The notes beneath the pieces were generated by a model. That model was not told the DNA's origin. It saw only the letters and a program-made list of their open reading frames with translations, and searched no databases. From an uncultured delta proteobacterium (GTDB taxonomy: Bacteria; Desulfobacterota; Desulfobulbia; Desulfobulbales; Desulfurivibrionaceae): a stretch of 64,000 bases of DNA. Position numbers and translations under genes: made by a program. The stretch spans positions 62,001-126,000 of the forward strand of contig CAIPYE010000017.1 in the NCBI GenBank assembly GCA_903869265.1, read 5' to 3'. Position 1 is the stretch's first letter, and each line of letters opens with the position of its first letter. Shown here in pieces: positions 27,753 through 38,152 of the stretch.

Positions 27753-29846
27753 ATGGCAGCAGAATTCACTTTTCTTCTTGCGCTACAGGCTCTTAACTCC
27801 CAGGGACAGGCTATCCTGGGGGAGAACTGGGCGGATTTTCTTTTGGACCTGCGGCAGGCTCTTGCCGTAAAGGGGAAAGAAGATCCGGCCAGCACGGAGG
27901 ATCTGCTGCTTTTCCATTTTGCGCAACCGGACATCGCCTGTGTTACGTTACAGGAAAGTCTGGCCCGATTGAAAAAAGCGTATGAGTGGAAGAAGAATGT
28001 CGGCCCCCTGCCCCTGCACATTCTTCTGCATCTTGAAAAAGAGGGAGACCCTCCCGGCCCAGCGCATGACGTCGCGGCAAGCTTCTGGGATATGCTCCAG
28101 CACGAGCAGCCCTATGTAACCCGGCCCTTGAAGCAGCAGTGGACGGAAAGCCAGGCTGGTAACAATGCATTGCCCCACACCTTTGCCGAGGCTGGCAACG
28201 GCTTGTATCTTCTTTCCTTCTCCGTTCCGGAAATTCCGCGCGCCGAGATTTTCCCCCACCGCGCCCTTCCCCTTGCCGGACAGCTTTCCCCCTGTTTTTA
28301 TTGCGGCATGACCATCCACAAACCGGCGGACTGCCCTGCAAAAATGTTGACCATGGCCACCCAGGGGATTTCCCTGGCCGGGCATCTGCCTCTGCAAACA
28401 TTGAGCGAACTGTTTGGCAAGGCCATGGCCACTCAAGAAAAATTGGCCAACATGATGGCGGCCGGCCTTGCCGTGTCCCAGATTCGTCAGAGTCCTCTTC
28501 TTCAAGTGTATCTTGCCTATTTTGACCTGAATCTGGTCTGCCAGCCCAGGTTTTTGTGGAACATCGCCTTTAACAGCAATGCCAAATGGGAGGAATTGAT
28601 CAAGCCGGAAACGGTCTCGGTGGACAGCCACAGCCTGCATCTGGGCCTTGATTGTCTGCGGGTGGGCCAGTATGCCCAGGCCGAGGACTTCTTTGTCGAG
28701 GAAAGCAGGCGGCCAAAGGGAAAGCAGTTTTATGCCACAATCGGTCGGGCCTTTGTCGCCCTGGAACTCGGGCGGGACAACGATCTGGAGCATTTTCTGG
28801 AACACGCCGCAGGGATAGCGAATTCCGACAAGGAAAAGATCTATATCGCCCTGTTGCAGTCCAGGTATTATGCCCTCCACGATGATCACTGGAAGGCGGG
28901 ACACGCTCTGGACAATGTTTTCAGTCTGCGTCGGGATCTTGCCGAGGCCTTGTACCGGCAGGTCCAGCTCATGGTCCAGGGGGATATGGGAGAGAAAGGC
29001 ATCCGGCAGCTCCGAAACCTGGTTGCCGACCACAAAGAGCTGTTCCTGACCGCGCTCATGGACCCGCAACTGCTTGCCGTTGCCGGGCAGGTTGAGGATC
29101 TCCTCGCTGTCCGGTTACAGGTCCAGCGACAGGAGGCGGAAGAAAACCTGGTGACGGCCCAGACGGTCTGCCAGGATTTACAGACCTGGTTTACCGAGGA
29201 TGAACGTCCGGCGGCGTTGTTGACCGACCTTGCCGGCCTTGAGAAGCAGTTTGCCCAGGGCAGTTATTATGACTTTCTTGAGGTGGCGTACAAGGCCCAG
29301 GCGTTGTCGCACGCCTGCTACCGATTGCAGGAAAACGCCCTTGATGCCATGAAGGCCGATATCGCCCGGATGCTGGCGACCTGGGAGGCTTTCCGGCGAT
29401 ACTGGCAGGATTATCCCTACCAATCTTTTTTTGAAAATTTTCAGAAAATTCTCCAGGCGGTTCGGGAAAATATGACTGCAATAGAAGGTCTTGCCAAGCA
29501 GAACATGCATGGCCACCTCTACCATGCTGTGCAAGAGATGCTGGTCCAGGTTCGGGAGGGTTGCGACGCCTTGAAAACGCTCTCTGCGAGGATGGACTGG
29601 GTAAGAAGGTTGTGTGACGGGGCAAAGCTGTTTGCCCGGAGATTGCTCATTACCGAGGTTGTTCTTCTGGGTGCAGGAGCCTTGCTCTTTCCCCTCCTGG
29701 CTTTTTGGCTGACTGAAGACTCCGGCGGGATGATCGGTCTGCTTACGAATTCGTGGCTGCAGAAACAGGCACTGCTCATTGTCACCCTGTTTGTCGCGCC
29801 GTTGTTCGCTTTGGGCCGGACGCTTTGGGAGATGATGGAAGCCTAG
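27753..29846 (+). CDS. Large uncharacterised protein with CxxC motif, helical repeats and two C-terminal TM segments
   Basis: I do not recognise the family. The 697-residue product has a CFYCGMTIHKPADCPAK cluster near residue 185, a helical TPR/SEL-like middle (LHLGLDCLRVGQYAQAEDFFVEES, EKIYIALLQSRYY), coiled-coil-prone helices at about 440-620 and two hydrophobic C-terminal segments (ITEVVLLGAGALLFPLLAF and ALLIVTLFVAPLFAL). It would be tail-anchored in the inner membrane with a large cytoplasmic part. It starts 42 nt after the REC-TPR regulator and is probably co-transcribed with it. Function unknown. Confidence 0.75.
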   Translation: MAAEFTFLLALQALNSQGQAILGENWADFLLDLRQALAVKGKEDPASTEDLLLFHFAQPDIACVTLQESLARLKKAYEWKKNVGPLPLHILLHLEKEGDPPGPAHDVAASFWDMLQHEQPYVTRPLKQQWTESQAGNNALPHTFAEAGNGLYLLSFSVPEIPRAEIFPHRALPLAGQLSPCFYCGMTIHKPADCPAKMLTMATQGISLAGHLPLQTLSELFGKAMATQEKLANMMAAGLAVSQIRQSPLLQVYLAYFDLNLVCQPRFLWNIAFNSNAKWEELIKPETVSVDSHSLHLGLDCLRVGQYAQAEDFFVEESRRPKGKQFYATIGRAFVALELGRDNDLEHFLEHAAGIANSDKEKIYIALLQSRYYALHDDHWKAGHALDNVFSLRRDLAEALYRQVQLMVQGDMGEKGIRQLRNLVADHKELFLTALMDPQLLAVAGQVEDLLAVRLQVQRQEAEENLVTAQTVCQDLQTWFTEDERPAALLTDLAGLEKQFAQGSYYDFLEVAYKAQALSHACYRLQENALDAMKADIARMLATWEAFRRYWQDYPYQSFFENFQKILQAVRENMTAIEGLAKQNMHGHLYHAVQEMLVQVREGCDALKTLSARMDWVRRLCDGAKLFARRLLITEVVLLGAGALLFPLLAFWLTEDSGGMIGLLTNSWLQKQALLIVTLFVAPLFALGRTLWEMMEA

Positions 29847-29875
29847 CAGTATCCGCATGAGGTCCTTGCAAACGT

Positions 29876-32818
29876 CTACATTTTTTCCGGATTCTTTTTG
29901 TTCTCCCGCAGGGTTTCACGAATAGCACGGGCCAGATCGCCCATGGAAAAAGGCTTCTGGATGAAATGGATGCCCGGATCCAGCACGCCGTGGTGAGCGA
30001 TGACGTTTGCCGTATAACCCGACATGTAGAGGCATTGCATCGCCGGTCGGAGGGCAGAGAGCCGTTGCACCAACTCCCGACCGTTCATCTCGGGCATCAC
30101 CACATCGGTGATGAGCAGATGGATTTCCCCGACCTGCTCTTGGGCCAGCTGAATCGCCATCATCGGCGTGTTGGCGGCAAGCACCGTGTAGCCCAGGCGT
30201 TGGAGTATCGTCTTGCCGAGATTCAGGATTGCACCATCGTCTTCCACCAGCAGCACCGTTTCCGTGCCGCCTGCGGGTTTTTTTTCCGCCCGGCTGGTCT
30301 CCGTCGGCACTGTTTCACTGGTGAAGCTGGGCAGATAGATGCTGAAGGTGGTGCCCTGACCAGGCTCGCTGTACACGTTGACAAAACCGTTGTTCTGCCG
30401 GACGATGCCATCCACGGTTGCCAGCCCCAGGCCGGTTCCCTTGCCCTGTTCCTTGGTGGTGAAAAAAGGCTCGAAGATTTGGGCCAGGGTTTCCGTGTCC
30501 ATGCCGCAGCCATTGTCGCTCACCGCCAGCAGGACATATTCGCCGGGGAGGGCCTCCGGATGGTCGGCGCAATAGGACGAATCCAGCGAGACATTTTCCG
30601 TTTCGATGGTGATCTTGCCGGTGTCGGCAATGGCGTCGCGGGCGTTGACCGCCAGGTTGGCCAGGATCTGATCGAGCTGGGAAGGGTCGATTTTCACGGG
30701 CCACAGGTTGTGGCCCGGCAGCCAGGCAAGGTCGATATCCTCGCCGATGAGCCGCTGGAGCATTTTCAGCATGCCCGAGACGGTATCGTTTAAGTCGAGG
30801 ATCTTGGGGTTCGCTGTCTGCTTGCGGGCAAAGGCAAGGAGCTGGCGGGTGAGATCGGCGGAGCGTATGGCCGCCTTGCGAATCTCTAAAAGTTCTTCAT
30901 GCACGGGATTTGTTGCCTCAACCTTGGCGAGGGAGAGCTCGCTGTACCCGAGAATCGTCTGGAGCATGTTGTTGAAGTCATGGGCCACTCCGCCGGCCAG
31001 CCTGCCCACCAACTCCATCTTCTGGGATTGGAGCAGCTGGGCCTGCAAGGTTCTCTGTTCCTCCTCCGCCCGGATATGTCTGCTGATGTCGATGATGACA
31101 CCGTCAAGCCAAACAAGATCGCCCTTGGGATCGTAAATACCCTGCCCTTTTTCGTGCACCCAGATGGTGACGCCATCGGACCGGATCAGGCGATACTTCA
31201 TTTCAAAGGGCTGATGGGCAACCACCCCAGCCTGCACGGCGCGGTCAACCATGGCGCAATCGTCGGGGTGGATGATGCTCGCGTAGGAGCGGACCGCGTT
31301 GTTAATAAAATCGGCAGCCGGGTAGCCGGTCATGCGCTCTATTTCATCACTGAAAAAGAGCATGGTCCAGTGTTCGTCGTTCAGGCAACGATAGGCCAGG
31401 CCGGGCAGATTGCTGACCAGGGTCCGGTAGCGCTCCTCGCTTTCCCTGAGCGCGGTTTCGGCTTGTTTGCGTTCTGTAATGTCGGTGTGGGTGCCCAGCA
31501 TCCGCAAGGGGCGGCCTGCGGCATCGTATTCCACCACCTTGCCGAGGGAGAGGATCCATTTCCAGTCGCCAGTCTTGGTTCGTTGCCGAAACTCTACCCG
31601 GTATTCGGGAGCCTTGCCGGCGACGTAATCCCGATAGGCAGCGGCCACGGATTCGCGATCATCGGGGTGCAACCGTTCGATCCATTTGGCATTGGTCTCT
31701 TGGAATTGGGCCGGATCATATCCGAGCATGGTGGCGTATCCCGGATTGATCTGGGCCTCGCCTGTCTGGATATTAAGGTCATATAACCCCTGGTTGGCCG
31801 CCATAAGTGCCAACCGGAGCCGCTCTTCGTTTGTTTTGAGGACTTCGGCAGTGTTTTTCCGGTCGGTGATATCCACCAGCAGAGCCAGGACGTAATCCAG
31901 CGAGCCATCCGCGAACCGCACGCAGCCAACGGAGAGGTCCGCCCAGATGACAGCGCCGTCCTTGCGGAGAAAGCGTTTTTCCATGGAATATTCATCAATT
32001 GCGCCGGAGAGCAGCCGCTCGAAATTGCTCAGGTCGGCCTGTAGATCCTCGGGGTGGGTGAGTTCCGCCCATCGCAATTGTGACAACTCTTCATAGGAAT
32101 ACCCCAGCATCCGGCACAGTTCGTTGTTCACCTGCAGCCAGCCTTTTTGGGGCGAGGTGATGGCCATGCCCACGATCTGTCGCTCAAAAAACAGGCGCAT
32201 CCGTTCTTCGCTGGCCTGTAATTCCATGGCGATCCGCTCCCGCCGTTGGCGCAGGACCATCAGCGAACCCAGCATGGCCGTGGCCAGCGGGTAGATCAGC
32301 AAAACCGGCAGGCTGATTATGGCAAGCACCTGCAGGGCGATGGCCCAGGGCAGGAAAAACATCAGCGCCAGCATGACCGCATGGACGAGGACGCCGAAGA
32401 GGTAGAGTTCGCGCCAGGAAAAATCCTCCGTTGCCGGGCGACGGTAATGCCGCCAGGCAAGACCCAGGGTGCCGGAGGCCATGATCACCGAAATCCCGGT
32501 CACGGTAGCGGCCCCGCCCAGGGAAAGGCGGAAGGCTGCCGCCATAGCCATGGCAACGGCAGTGGGCACCACCCCGAAGAACAGACCTGCCACGCCAAGG
32601 AGCACCGAGCGGGTATCGAACACGATCCCTGTCACATAGCGCCAGGAAGAGAGCATGATGATGATGCAAAGGATTCCGAGGATTATCCCGATGGACAGTT
32701 GCACCGGCAGGGTCGGTTTCTTCAGCCGGAAGCGACTGGTGGTCAGGTCGTAGACAAAGGCCATGGCCAGGAGCAGGGCGGCGTTCTGGATGAGCGCGGG
32801 AAAGGCAGTGTCAAGCAT
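29876..32818 (-). CDS. Hybrid sensor histidine kinase with multi-TM sensor, three PAS domains and REC
   Basis: A 980-residue inner-membrane kinase. About five or six N-terminal membrane helices (1-195), of LytS/5TM type, lead to three PAS-PAC units beginning near 205 ([15 protein letters not shown]), 335 ([15 protein letters not shown]) and 460 ([15 protein letters not shown]). Next come HisKA with the acceptor His in [18 protein letters not shown], HATPase ([28 protein letters not shown]) and a C-terminal receiver with Asp in [12 protein letters not shown]. The full phosphorelay set is intact. It is monocistronic and convergent with the preceding membrane-protein gene. GAGGAA precedes its ATG. 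Confidence 0.92.
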   Translation of the reverse strand: MLDTAFPALIQNAALLLAMAFVYDLTTSRFRLKKPTLPVQLSIGIILGILCIIIMLSSWRYVTGIVFDTRSVLLGVAGLFFGVVPTAVAMAMAAAFRLSLGGAATVTGISVIMASGTLGLAWRHYRRPATEDFSWRELYLFGVLVHAVMLALMFFLPWAIALQVLAIISLPVLLIYPLATAMLGSLMVLRQRRERIAMELQASEERMRLFFERQIVGMAITSPQKGWLQVNNELCRMLGYSYEELSQLRWAELTHPEDLQADLSNFERLLSGAIDEYSMEKRFLRKDGAVIWADLSVGCVRFADGSLDYVLALLVDITDRKNTAEVLKTNEERLRLALMAANQGLYDLNIQTGEAQINPGYATMLGYDPAQFQETNAKWIERLHPDDRESVAAAYRDYVAGKAPEYRVEFRQRTKTGDWKWILSLGKVVEYDAAGRPLRMLGTHTDITERKQAETALRESEERYRTLVSNLPGLAYRCLNDEHWTMLFFSDEIERMTGYPAADFINNAVRSYASIIHPDDCAMVDRAVQAGVVAHQPFEMKYRLIRSDGVTIWVHEKGQGIYDPKGDLVWLDGVIIDISRHIRAEEEQRTLQAQLLQSQKMELVGRLAGGVAHDFNNMLQTILGYSELSLAKVEATNPVHEELLEIRKAAIRSADLTRQLLAFARKQTANPKILDLNDTVSGMLKMLQRLIGEDIDLAWLPGHNLWPVKIDPSQLDQILANLAVNARDAIADTGKITIETENVSLDSSYCADHPEALPGEYVLLAVSDNGCGMDTETLAQIFEPFFTTKEQGKGTGLGLATVDGIVRQNNGFVNVYSEPGQGTTFSIYLPSFTSETVPTETSRAEKKPAGGTETVLLVEDDGAILNLGKTILQRLGYTVLAANTPMMAIQLAQEQVGEIHLLITDVVMPEMNGRELVQRLSALRPAMQCLYMSGYTANVIAHHGVLDPGIHFIQKPFSMGDLARAIRETLRENKKNPEKM

Positions 32819-32937
32819 GCGTGGTCATTCCTCGTGAGGCTTTAAGACCAGAGGGGGATAAAGCCGAGGCAACTTTTTGCGCCTCGTAATTTCCTTTCTT
32901 TTTTTATACCACATTTTGTCAAACAACACATCTTGGC

Positions 32938-32975
32938 ACAAAAAAAGGGTTTCCAGGAAAAACCTGGAAACCCTT
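32938..32975 (-). terminator. Intrinsic terminator, probably the original tRNA-Leu terminator
   Basis: On the minus strand AAGGGTTTCCAGG and CCTGGAAACCCTT form a 13-bp perfect stem followed by TTTTTGTG. It lies 9 nt beyond the attL-like copy of the tRNA-Leu 3' end, where the tRNA terminator would have stood before the island inserted. Confidence 0.85.
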
Positions 32976-32983
32976 GATTTACT

Positions 32984-33006
32984 TGGTGCGGAGGTCTTAT
33001 TCGAAC
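32984..33006. other. Left attachment site (imperfect copy of tRNA-Leu 3' end)
   Basis: TGGTGCGGAGGTCTTATTCGAAC aligns with the plus-strand view of the tRNA-Leu(CAA) 3' end (TGGTGCCGGAGGTCGGAATCGAAC) with one missing base and a few mismatches. CCA, the acceptor strand and the T-loop GTTCGA are retained. The orientation is the same as the intact tRNA, as expected for attL and attR. Confidence 0.65.
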
Positions 33007-33060
33007 TCATGGAATAACATGTTGTTGTTTCTGATATTTATTAATTGGAAATGTTTGGCG

Positions 33061-33082
33061 TACCCCCAAGAATACCCCCAAA
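33061..33082. repeat. Left cluster of TACCCCCAAA motifs
   Basis: TACCCCCAAG followed 2 nt later by TACCCCCAAA. The same 10-mer recurs near the integrase end of the island, so these are probably arm-type integrase binding sites. Confidence 0.65.
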
Positions 33083-33133
33083 GGTTTGGGCCGGGGACAA
33101 TCGTGAGCGAGTCCATATTAATCTCCGCATTGT

Positions 33134-36100
33134 TCAAACAAAATATCGGCTCATAATTTTATCATGCGCTTGCAAGATGTTCTTGTGATATGGCATCCCA
33201 ATTGAATGCCCGACAAGCCAGCCCAACGCATGTTCTTGCATAAAAAATTTTCTTCTTTCTACTCTCCTTATTATTAACATAACAAGGGTCACCAATTTTT
33301 CTCGACTCCCTTTTGTGAAAAAGCAGAACACTTCACTTGCAATTCGTTTTATTTTTAAATCATCAGAGCATTCATCAATAACTGCATCAATGAAAGAACT
33401 CATTACCCCAGAATTTGCACTCATGTCAGCTGATGGCCCACCTACCATTTCAAGCATACTGGTCAACTCATGGGTAATTTCAAAATTATCTTTTCTTGCT
33501 TGATGTATCAAGCAATTTGGGTCGAGAGATATATAGTTATGTCCGGCCAAAGCGAGTGTATTGACTGCCTCGCAATATTCGTCCGAAGTAATATGACCAT
33601 CTTCTTTCGCGATTATCAACACAGGCTGTAGCCATGTGGTTGCCGCTTCAAAAGTAGCCCCAGCCCAAACCCTAAACCCATAGTCTTCAGATAAAAGCAA
33701 TAGATCGTTACCCTCAGCGGCCACAGCAGGGTCGCAAGCTACTTTCCCAACGGTATTAATTATTCTCAACATCTCGGGCGTGAAATCTTTTTTGGGCATA
33801 GCGGGCGCTATCGAGGCCACTTTTTTAATCCATACGATTTCTTTGTCGCACTCAGCAGCCACCCTTTGCAAGGTTTCATCGGAATACTCTTCAAAAACCA
33901 TTTGGCCTTCTCTCCATGCCATAAACCCTTTCACCTTCCCAATATTTTGCTTTGACTCCATGGCTCTTCGAGCGAAAAGATCAACAACTGATTGCGTGGT
34001 GTGAATTTTTCCACATACCGCTATTACAGCTTTTTCCATACCCAAGCGTCGAACGACCGACAATGTAATTGCGTCAAGCACACACCCTACTTGAGAATGA
34101 CGCCTTATCGTCTGGATGGCCGCTCTACGTTCAGGGTATGTACCCCGACATACTTGACACTGCATGCCAACGGACGGGAGCCCACCCCAAACCTCTAAAG
34201 GGTCTTTACCAACAAGCGCAGCCACAAATACAAGTGGAAGTCCTTGCGATTGATACTTCCCCAAAATACCTTCGTCAACCTCGGCACACGCTTTGGTAAC
34301 AGCACGCATATCCTCAAAGGGGTCCGCAGCAGCAGGATCGAATGTGAATTTTTGCAAACCCCTCGCTCGAGGAAATCGCTCATTAAACTCATCGAGTGAA
34401 CGATGGAATGCGTCCAGATACTTGGATTTGACCCAGTCAATCTCAACAGGTTTGGATCCGATACGCTCTTGCAAGTTAAACTTGACACCTGGCTCCTTGC
34501 CAATAAGGAGCACAGCTAAGTCACTAGCTGGACTTAAACGCTCATTCTCAAAGTAGGCATGCTTATTCTTTTCAATACGATATCGTCGTCGCTCACCACC
34601 CTCGACCAGAAGACAAACTACAGTGTTCTCTGCAACTACAGTTGCAGAAGGCATCACCGCCCCAAAATCCTCATCAAGAAACACAAGGGCTTGATAAGCA
34701 AGATGTGCTTGGGGGACATCCCAATTATCCATGAGCACTGAATATCCATATTCTAGGCCTTGCAATGCTTCTCCGTAATGGATAATTATGGCCGCAAGTT
34801 GAATTCGTTGCTCGGGTGGCCCAACCAACTTCACCAACTCAAGATGTTTCAATGATCGTCGTATGTCGCTATCTCGACCAGCTCTCTGCCAGATTCCGAG
34901 CCGGTGAAGTATCATTTTAATATCGTTTGGAAACTTTCCGAGATATAACGTAATTTTCTTATCTGCCATTGCGTTGCCGGCATTAATCGCAAGGATTGCA
35001 TTAGCCCTCAGGAACCAATCACTCTCCCGAAGAGAGGGCGGCACTTCATCCAATATTTCCCGTGCTGTAACCCAGGAGCCTGAGTTTATTGAAGCTGCAA
35101 TCAAAATGCGAAGGCCTTCACTTTCACGGTTCGTAGCAACACGATTTTTCAACAGACTACATATTGCATCATCACGGCCTAGCTTTCTAGCTTCGAAACT
35201 CAATAACATTCGTGATAACAAACTCGTTTGGTCCGTAACTAACGCCAAGGCGTCTTCAAAAGCATTACTTGCACCTTCATTATCTCCAGCGGCATAATAG
35301 GTGTTTACCTGCATGGCTCTAAGAGAAAGGCTTGCTGGTTTCGCTTCAACCCGTTGCGTTATAGCATCAATTGCAACTTGCTTTTCTCCTTGCTTTAAAT
35401 ATGCCCGAAGACGAACACTAAGAAAAACCGCCTGAACGTGCTCCGGAAAAACACTTTCGTCTATGCCGTCAATCAGTTCCAGTGCTTCGCTTTGCCTCCC
35501 CTTTTCATCCAATGCTTCAACAAAAATACCTATCGCCTCTAGATCCTTTGGCGTATCCGGAAACAATGCTAAAACTGCTGCTGGGTCATTTTCCGATAGA
35601 GCAATAATCGCCCGCTGAACCCTGAGATTTTCATCTAAAGGATTCTGTTTTATCGAAGCCTCAAGGATTTCCTTCGCTTTCGAGTGGTCATTGGTGAATC
35701 GAAGCGCCAAGGCCGCATTGTGAGCGGTGGACGGAGATAAAGCTAACCCATTCCGGATCGCCAAACTCGCTTGTGTAACTAGGATTTCAGCAACGTCATC
35801 AATTCCTTGAAGATCAATGTTTTTCAAGATGCCGCCAGCGATAACATCACAATCAGTACAAATAAGCTCATCAAGCATTGCTTCCGCCGCAAACAGTTTC
35901 AACATCCGACATTCGGGATGCTTCTTTGATGCAGCCTTTGCCTCGCTCACCCAGGCAATATTGTCCCTGCATCTTAGAAAATGCACATATGCTATCAACA
36001 CATCTTCCGTCTTATGCAATGTCACCGGGACTTCACTGAGCGGATTATCACAGGCATCATCATCTATCAAAGCTTGAATCAAAGTCCCAGCAACCCCAGC

Positions 36101-37030
36101 ATTGCTTTGATCCTCCGCTAAAATTTTGCGTGCAAGATCAGCGGCCTCCTTGTAATTCCTTTTCAAGAGTAAGCCCGTTGCTTTATTTCTTGGCGCGTTC
36201 TTGTGTCCCGGACATTCGTTGTATGCATCAAGGAGTAGGCTTCCCGCTTCCTCATGCGCACCTAGTTTCAGTTTTGCAGAGGCGATACCAACCAAAATCC
36301 TGTACCGCTCTGAACCAGTCGCTTTCACCCAGGCGCTATTCTTAAGCTCTTCAAGTTGGCTAAGCGCGGCTTGAACATGACCCTCATCTATCAAGTGCTG
36401 AAATGCTGTTATTTGTCCATGAAGGGGCGTATTCTCATCACTTTCATTCAACGTATCATCTGAAGGTATTGACGATGGGGCTATAGTCCCCTTCGATATC
36501 ATTTCAATCGACTGCGCTACTTTTTCGATTTCTAAGATTATTTTTTCCTGACTTGTTTCTGCAAATGGACTCCAGGTCGGGTCAAAGGCTTTCCACGCTT
36601 TATCGTGCTTAGAAACGTGTTCCTCCACATCCTCCCACCCCCACACTGACACCAAAAAGGGATGAGTTGTTTTTGCCAATTTTTGGGTTAAAATTCGAGC
36701 ATATTTTTGAATTTCTTGGTCACGTGGAGCGGTCGTAACCAAAATAAATTCAGATAGTTCTGGCTTGAAGGTTTTTGCTTTGTCTACTTCAGAACGCAGG
36801 TCTTTCTCGGTGACCTTGTTTTCAAATTTTTTCTTACATTGAACACCTACAAGTTGGTCAATCTTTCTATTTCTGTGCCCAAAGACATCAACACCGTTCT
36901 GTTTTTGACCTGTTCGACCATTCTGTTGTGTATTGGGGTCGTCTAGTACACACGCAAATAGCTCACGGATACAACTTTCAAAATCTTGCCAATTTTTTGG
37001 TTTAGGCAATGAAGTGCTTGCTAGAGACAT
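33134..37030 (-). CDS. Predicted PD-(D/E)XK nuclease / TPR-like / GreAB-C-like / PIN-like protein (candidate defence effector)
   Basis: A 1298-residue protein. Residues 10-150 look like an Mrr-type PD-(D/E)XK nuclease: Glu18 in NWQDFE, Asp48 in NGVDVFG and the Q-x-K pair in VGVQCKKK. About 200-780 are helical TPR-like repeats. About 800-860 (RRYRIEKNKHAYF, SPASDLAVLLIGKEPG) resembles the GreA/GreB C-terminal domain. About 982-1190 resembles a PIN RNase (GCVLDAITLSVVRRLG, DLLLLSEDYGFRVWA, GHNYISLDPN). No NTPase domain is visible. ATG 37030 is chosen because AAGGAG precedes it; the track start is TTG. It ends a minus-strand cluster with two other predicted nucleases. A defence role is inference. 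Confidence 0.78.
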   Translation of the reverse strand: MSLASTSLPKPKNWQDFESCIRELFACVLDDPNTQQNGRTGQKQNGVDVFGHRNRKIDQLVGVQCKKKFENKVTEKDLRSEVDKAKTFKPELSEFILVTTAPRDQEIQKYARILTQKLAKTTHPFLVSVWGWEDVEEHVSKHDKAWKAFDPTWSPFAETSQEKIILEIEKVAQSIEMISKGTIAPSSIPSDDTLNESDENTPLHGQITAFQHLIDEGHVQAALSQLEELKNSAWVKATGSERYRILVGIASAKLKLGAHEEAGSLLLDAYNECPGHKNAPRNKATGLLLKRNYKEAADLARKILAEDQSNAGVAGTLIQALIDDDACDNPLSEVPVTLHKTEDVLIAYVHFLRCRDNIAWVSEAKAASKKHPECRMLKLFAAEAMLDELICTDCDVIAGGILKNIDLQGIDDVAEILVTQASLAIRNGLALSPSTAHNAALALRFTNDHSKAKEILEASIKQNPLDENLRVQRAIIALSENDPAAVLALFPDTPKDLEAIGIFVEALDEKGRQSEALELIDGIDESVFPEHVQAVFLSVRLRAYLKQGEKQVAIDAITQRVEAKPASLSLRAMQVNTYYAAGDNEGASNAFEDALALVTDQTSLLSRMLLSFEARKLGRDDAICSLLKNRVATNRESEGLRILIAASINSGSWVTAREILDEVPPSLRESDWFLRANAILAINAGNAMADKKITLYLGKFPNDIKMILHRLGIWQRAGRDSDIRRSLKHLELVKLVGPPEQRIQLAAIIIHYGEALQGLEYGYSVLMDNWDVPQAHLAYQALVFLDEDFGAVMPSATVVAENTVVCLLVEGGERRRYRIEKNKHAYFENERLSPASDLAVLLIGKEPGVKFNLQERIGSKPVEIDWVKSKYLDAFHRSLDEFNERFPRARGLQKFTFDPAAADPFEDMRAVTKACAEVDEGILGKYQSQGLPLVFVAALVGKDPLEVWGGLPSVGMQCQVCRGTYPERRAAIQTIRRHSQVGCVLDAITLSVVRRLGMEKAVIAVCGKIHTTQSVVDLFARRAMESKQNIGKVKGFMAWREGQMVFEEYSDETLQRVAAECDKEIVWIKKVASIAPAMPKKDFTPEMLRIINTVGKVACDPAVAAEGNDLLLLSEDYGFRVWAGATFEAATTWLQPVLIIAKEDGHITSDEYCEAVNTLALAGHNYISLDPNCLIHQARKDNFEITHELTSMLEMVGGPSADMSANSGVMSSFIDAVIDECSDDLKIKRIASEVFCFFTKGSREKLVTLVMLIIRRVERRKFFMQEHALGWLVGHSIGMPYHKNILQAHDKIMSRYFV

Positions 37031-37128
37031 CAATAACTCCTTCAGCAATCGTCAGATTCGATATTTTTTCTGCTGCCGACCAACTAACTCAACCCAGATT
37101 TTTTTGCAGTCGACCGCATTTTTTTCTC

Positions 37129-38106
37129 TTAATTTCCGAAAACATTTGGATCTGGCCGGTATCTCACGCAGCCAGCCGCAGCACTTGAGTCTGTCCTGCT
37201 CTTAAAAGTTTTACAAAATATTGGACCAATATAATTCTGCCCCTGAAACCAATCGGCTACCGCATGATATCGACACAGGAAGCAATTTTTAACCTTTACA
37301 CCTTTATGGAATGCTTTCTCCACCTCTTCGGCAAATGTACCCTTGTCTGCATATACTACTTCATTTACATAAAAATCTTTCTTTTTACACATTTTTTCAA
37401 ATTCGTACGCCTTATAGTTGCCGATATGACATTTGCCACTCGGGAATACCACAAAACAACAAATAAACTTTTTACATTCTTCCCGGATATCTTTCTTGAA
37501 AGGTGTCGGCTCAAAATTATACAAATAAACATCTAACATAGATATTTTATTAGAATTAAATATTTCTAAATCTTCTTCGGATTTAATCTCAAACTCTATG
37601 ATCTTTACTTTTGATTCTATTTTTTTATCAGTACAATTATGCGTTACAGCAATTTCAACATAAATCCTGTTATTATCTTTTGTTTTTAACAGCAAGTCCG
37701 GGACTAATTCCCCATCCTTTTTCTCAACATAAATTTCCTTAAATGCGTTTGTAAGGTCATACTCAGCATACTCCTCCGTTATCTCGCAACAACCATGCTT
37801 ACAATAATCACACAAAACAGGGATGGGATATTCTATAATATACGGGATGTTACACTCGAGACATTTCCTGTAAGTTTTTTCAAACAATAATTTACCAATC
37901 CGGTGCAGGTACGTTTCCAATGAACACTTTCGATTAACTTTATGTCGAAAATGCTTTGCACGCTTTTCACCAAGCACAGGAATGACCGTGTTTCCACAAC
38001 CAATACACGTGCAATCTTTTCGGCCAGTCTCGATTAATGAATTAACATCAATGACTGTCCCATTTTCAGACAAAGCATATCTGTATTGAACTTCAGAAGA
38101 GCCCAT
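37129..38106 (-). CDS. CoiA-like predicted nuclease
   Basis: A 325-residue protein matching the competence CoiA-like pattern: an N-terminal zinc-finger-like unit (CTCIGCGNTVIPVLG followed by KHFRHK), a helix SLETYLHRIGKLLFEK, a second Cys cluster (CLECN, CDYCKHGCC) and a PD-(D/E)XK-like core PDLLLKTK...IYVEIAVTH. Unusually Cys-rich and encoded by very AT-rich DNA. In Firmicutes CoiA helps process incoming DNA; in mobile islands such proteins are probably DNA nucleases of unknown role. It is the middle gene of the cluster, 46 nt after the HNH gene and 98 nt before the large nuclease gene. The start is uncertain (ATG 38106 or TTG 38121). Confidence 0.78.
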   Translation of the reverse strand: MGSSEVQYRYALSENGTVIDVNSLIETGRKDCTCIGCGNTVIPVLGEKRAKHFRHKVNRKCSLETYLHRIGKLLFEKTYRKCLECNIPYIIEYPIPVLCDYCKHGCCEITEEYAEYDLTNAFKEIYVEKKDGELVPDLLLKTKDNNRIYVEIAVTHNCTDKKIESKVKIIEFEIKSEEDLEIFNSNKISMLDVYLYNFEPTPFKKDIREECKKFICCFVVFPSGKCHIGNYKAYEFEKMCKKKDFYVNEVVYADKGTFAEEVEKAFHKGVKVKNCFLCRYHAVADWFQGQNYIGPIFCKTFKSRTDSSAAAGCVRYRPDPNVFGN

Positions 38107-38152
38107 AAACAGCACTAACAAAGCTCAGCGGAAACAACGCCGAAACACCTTG

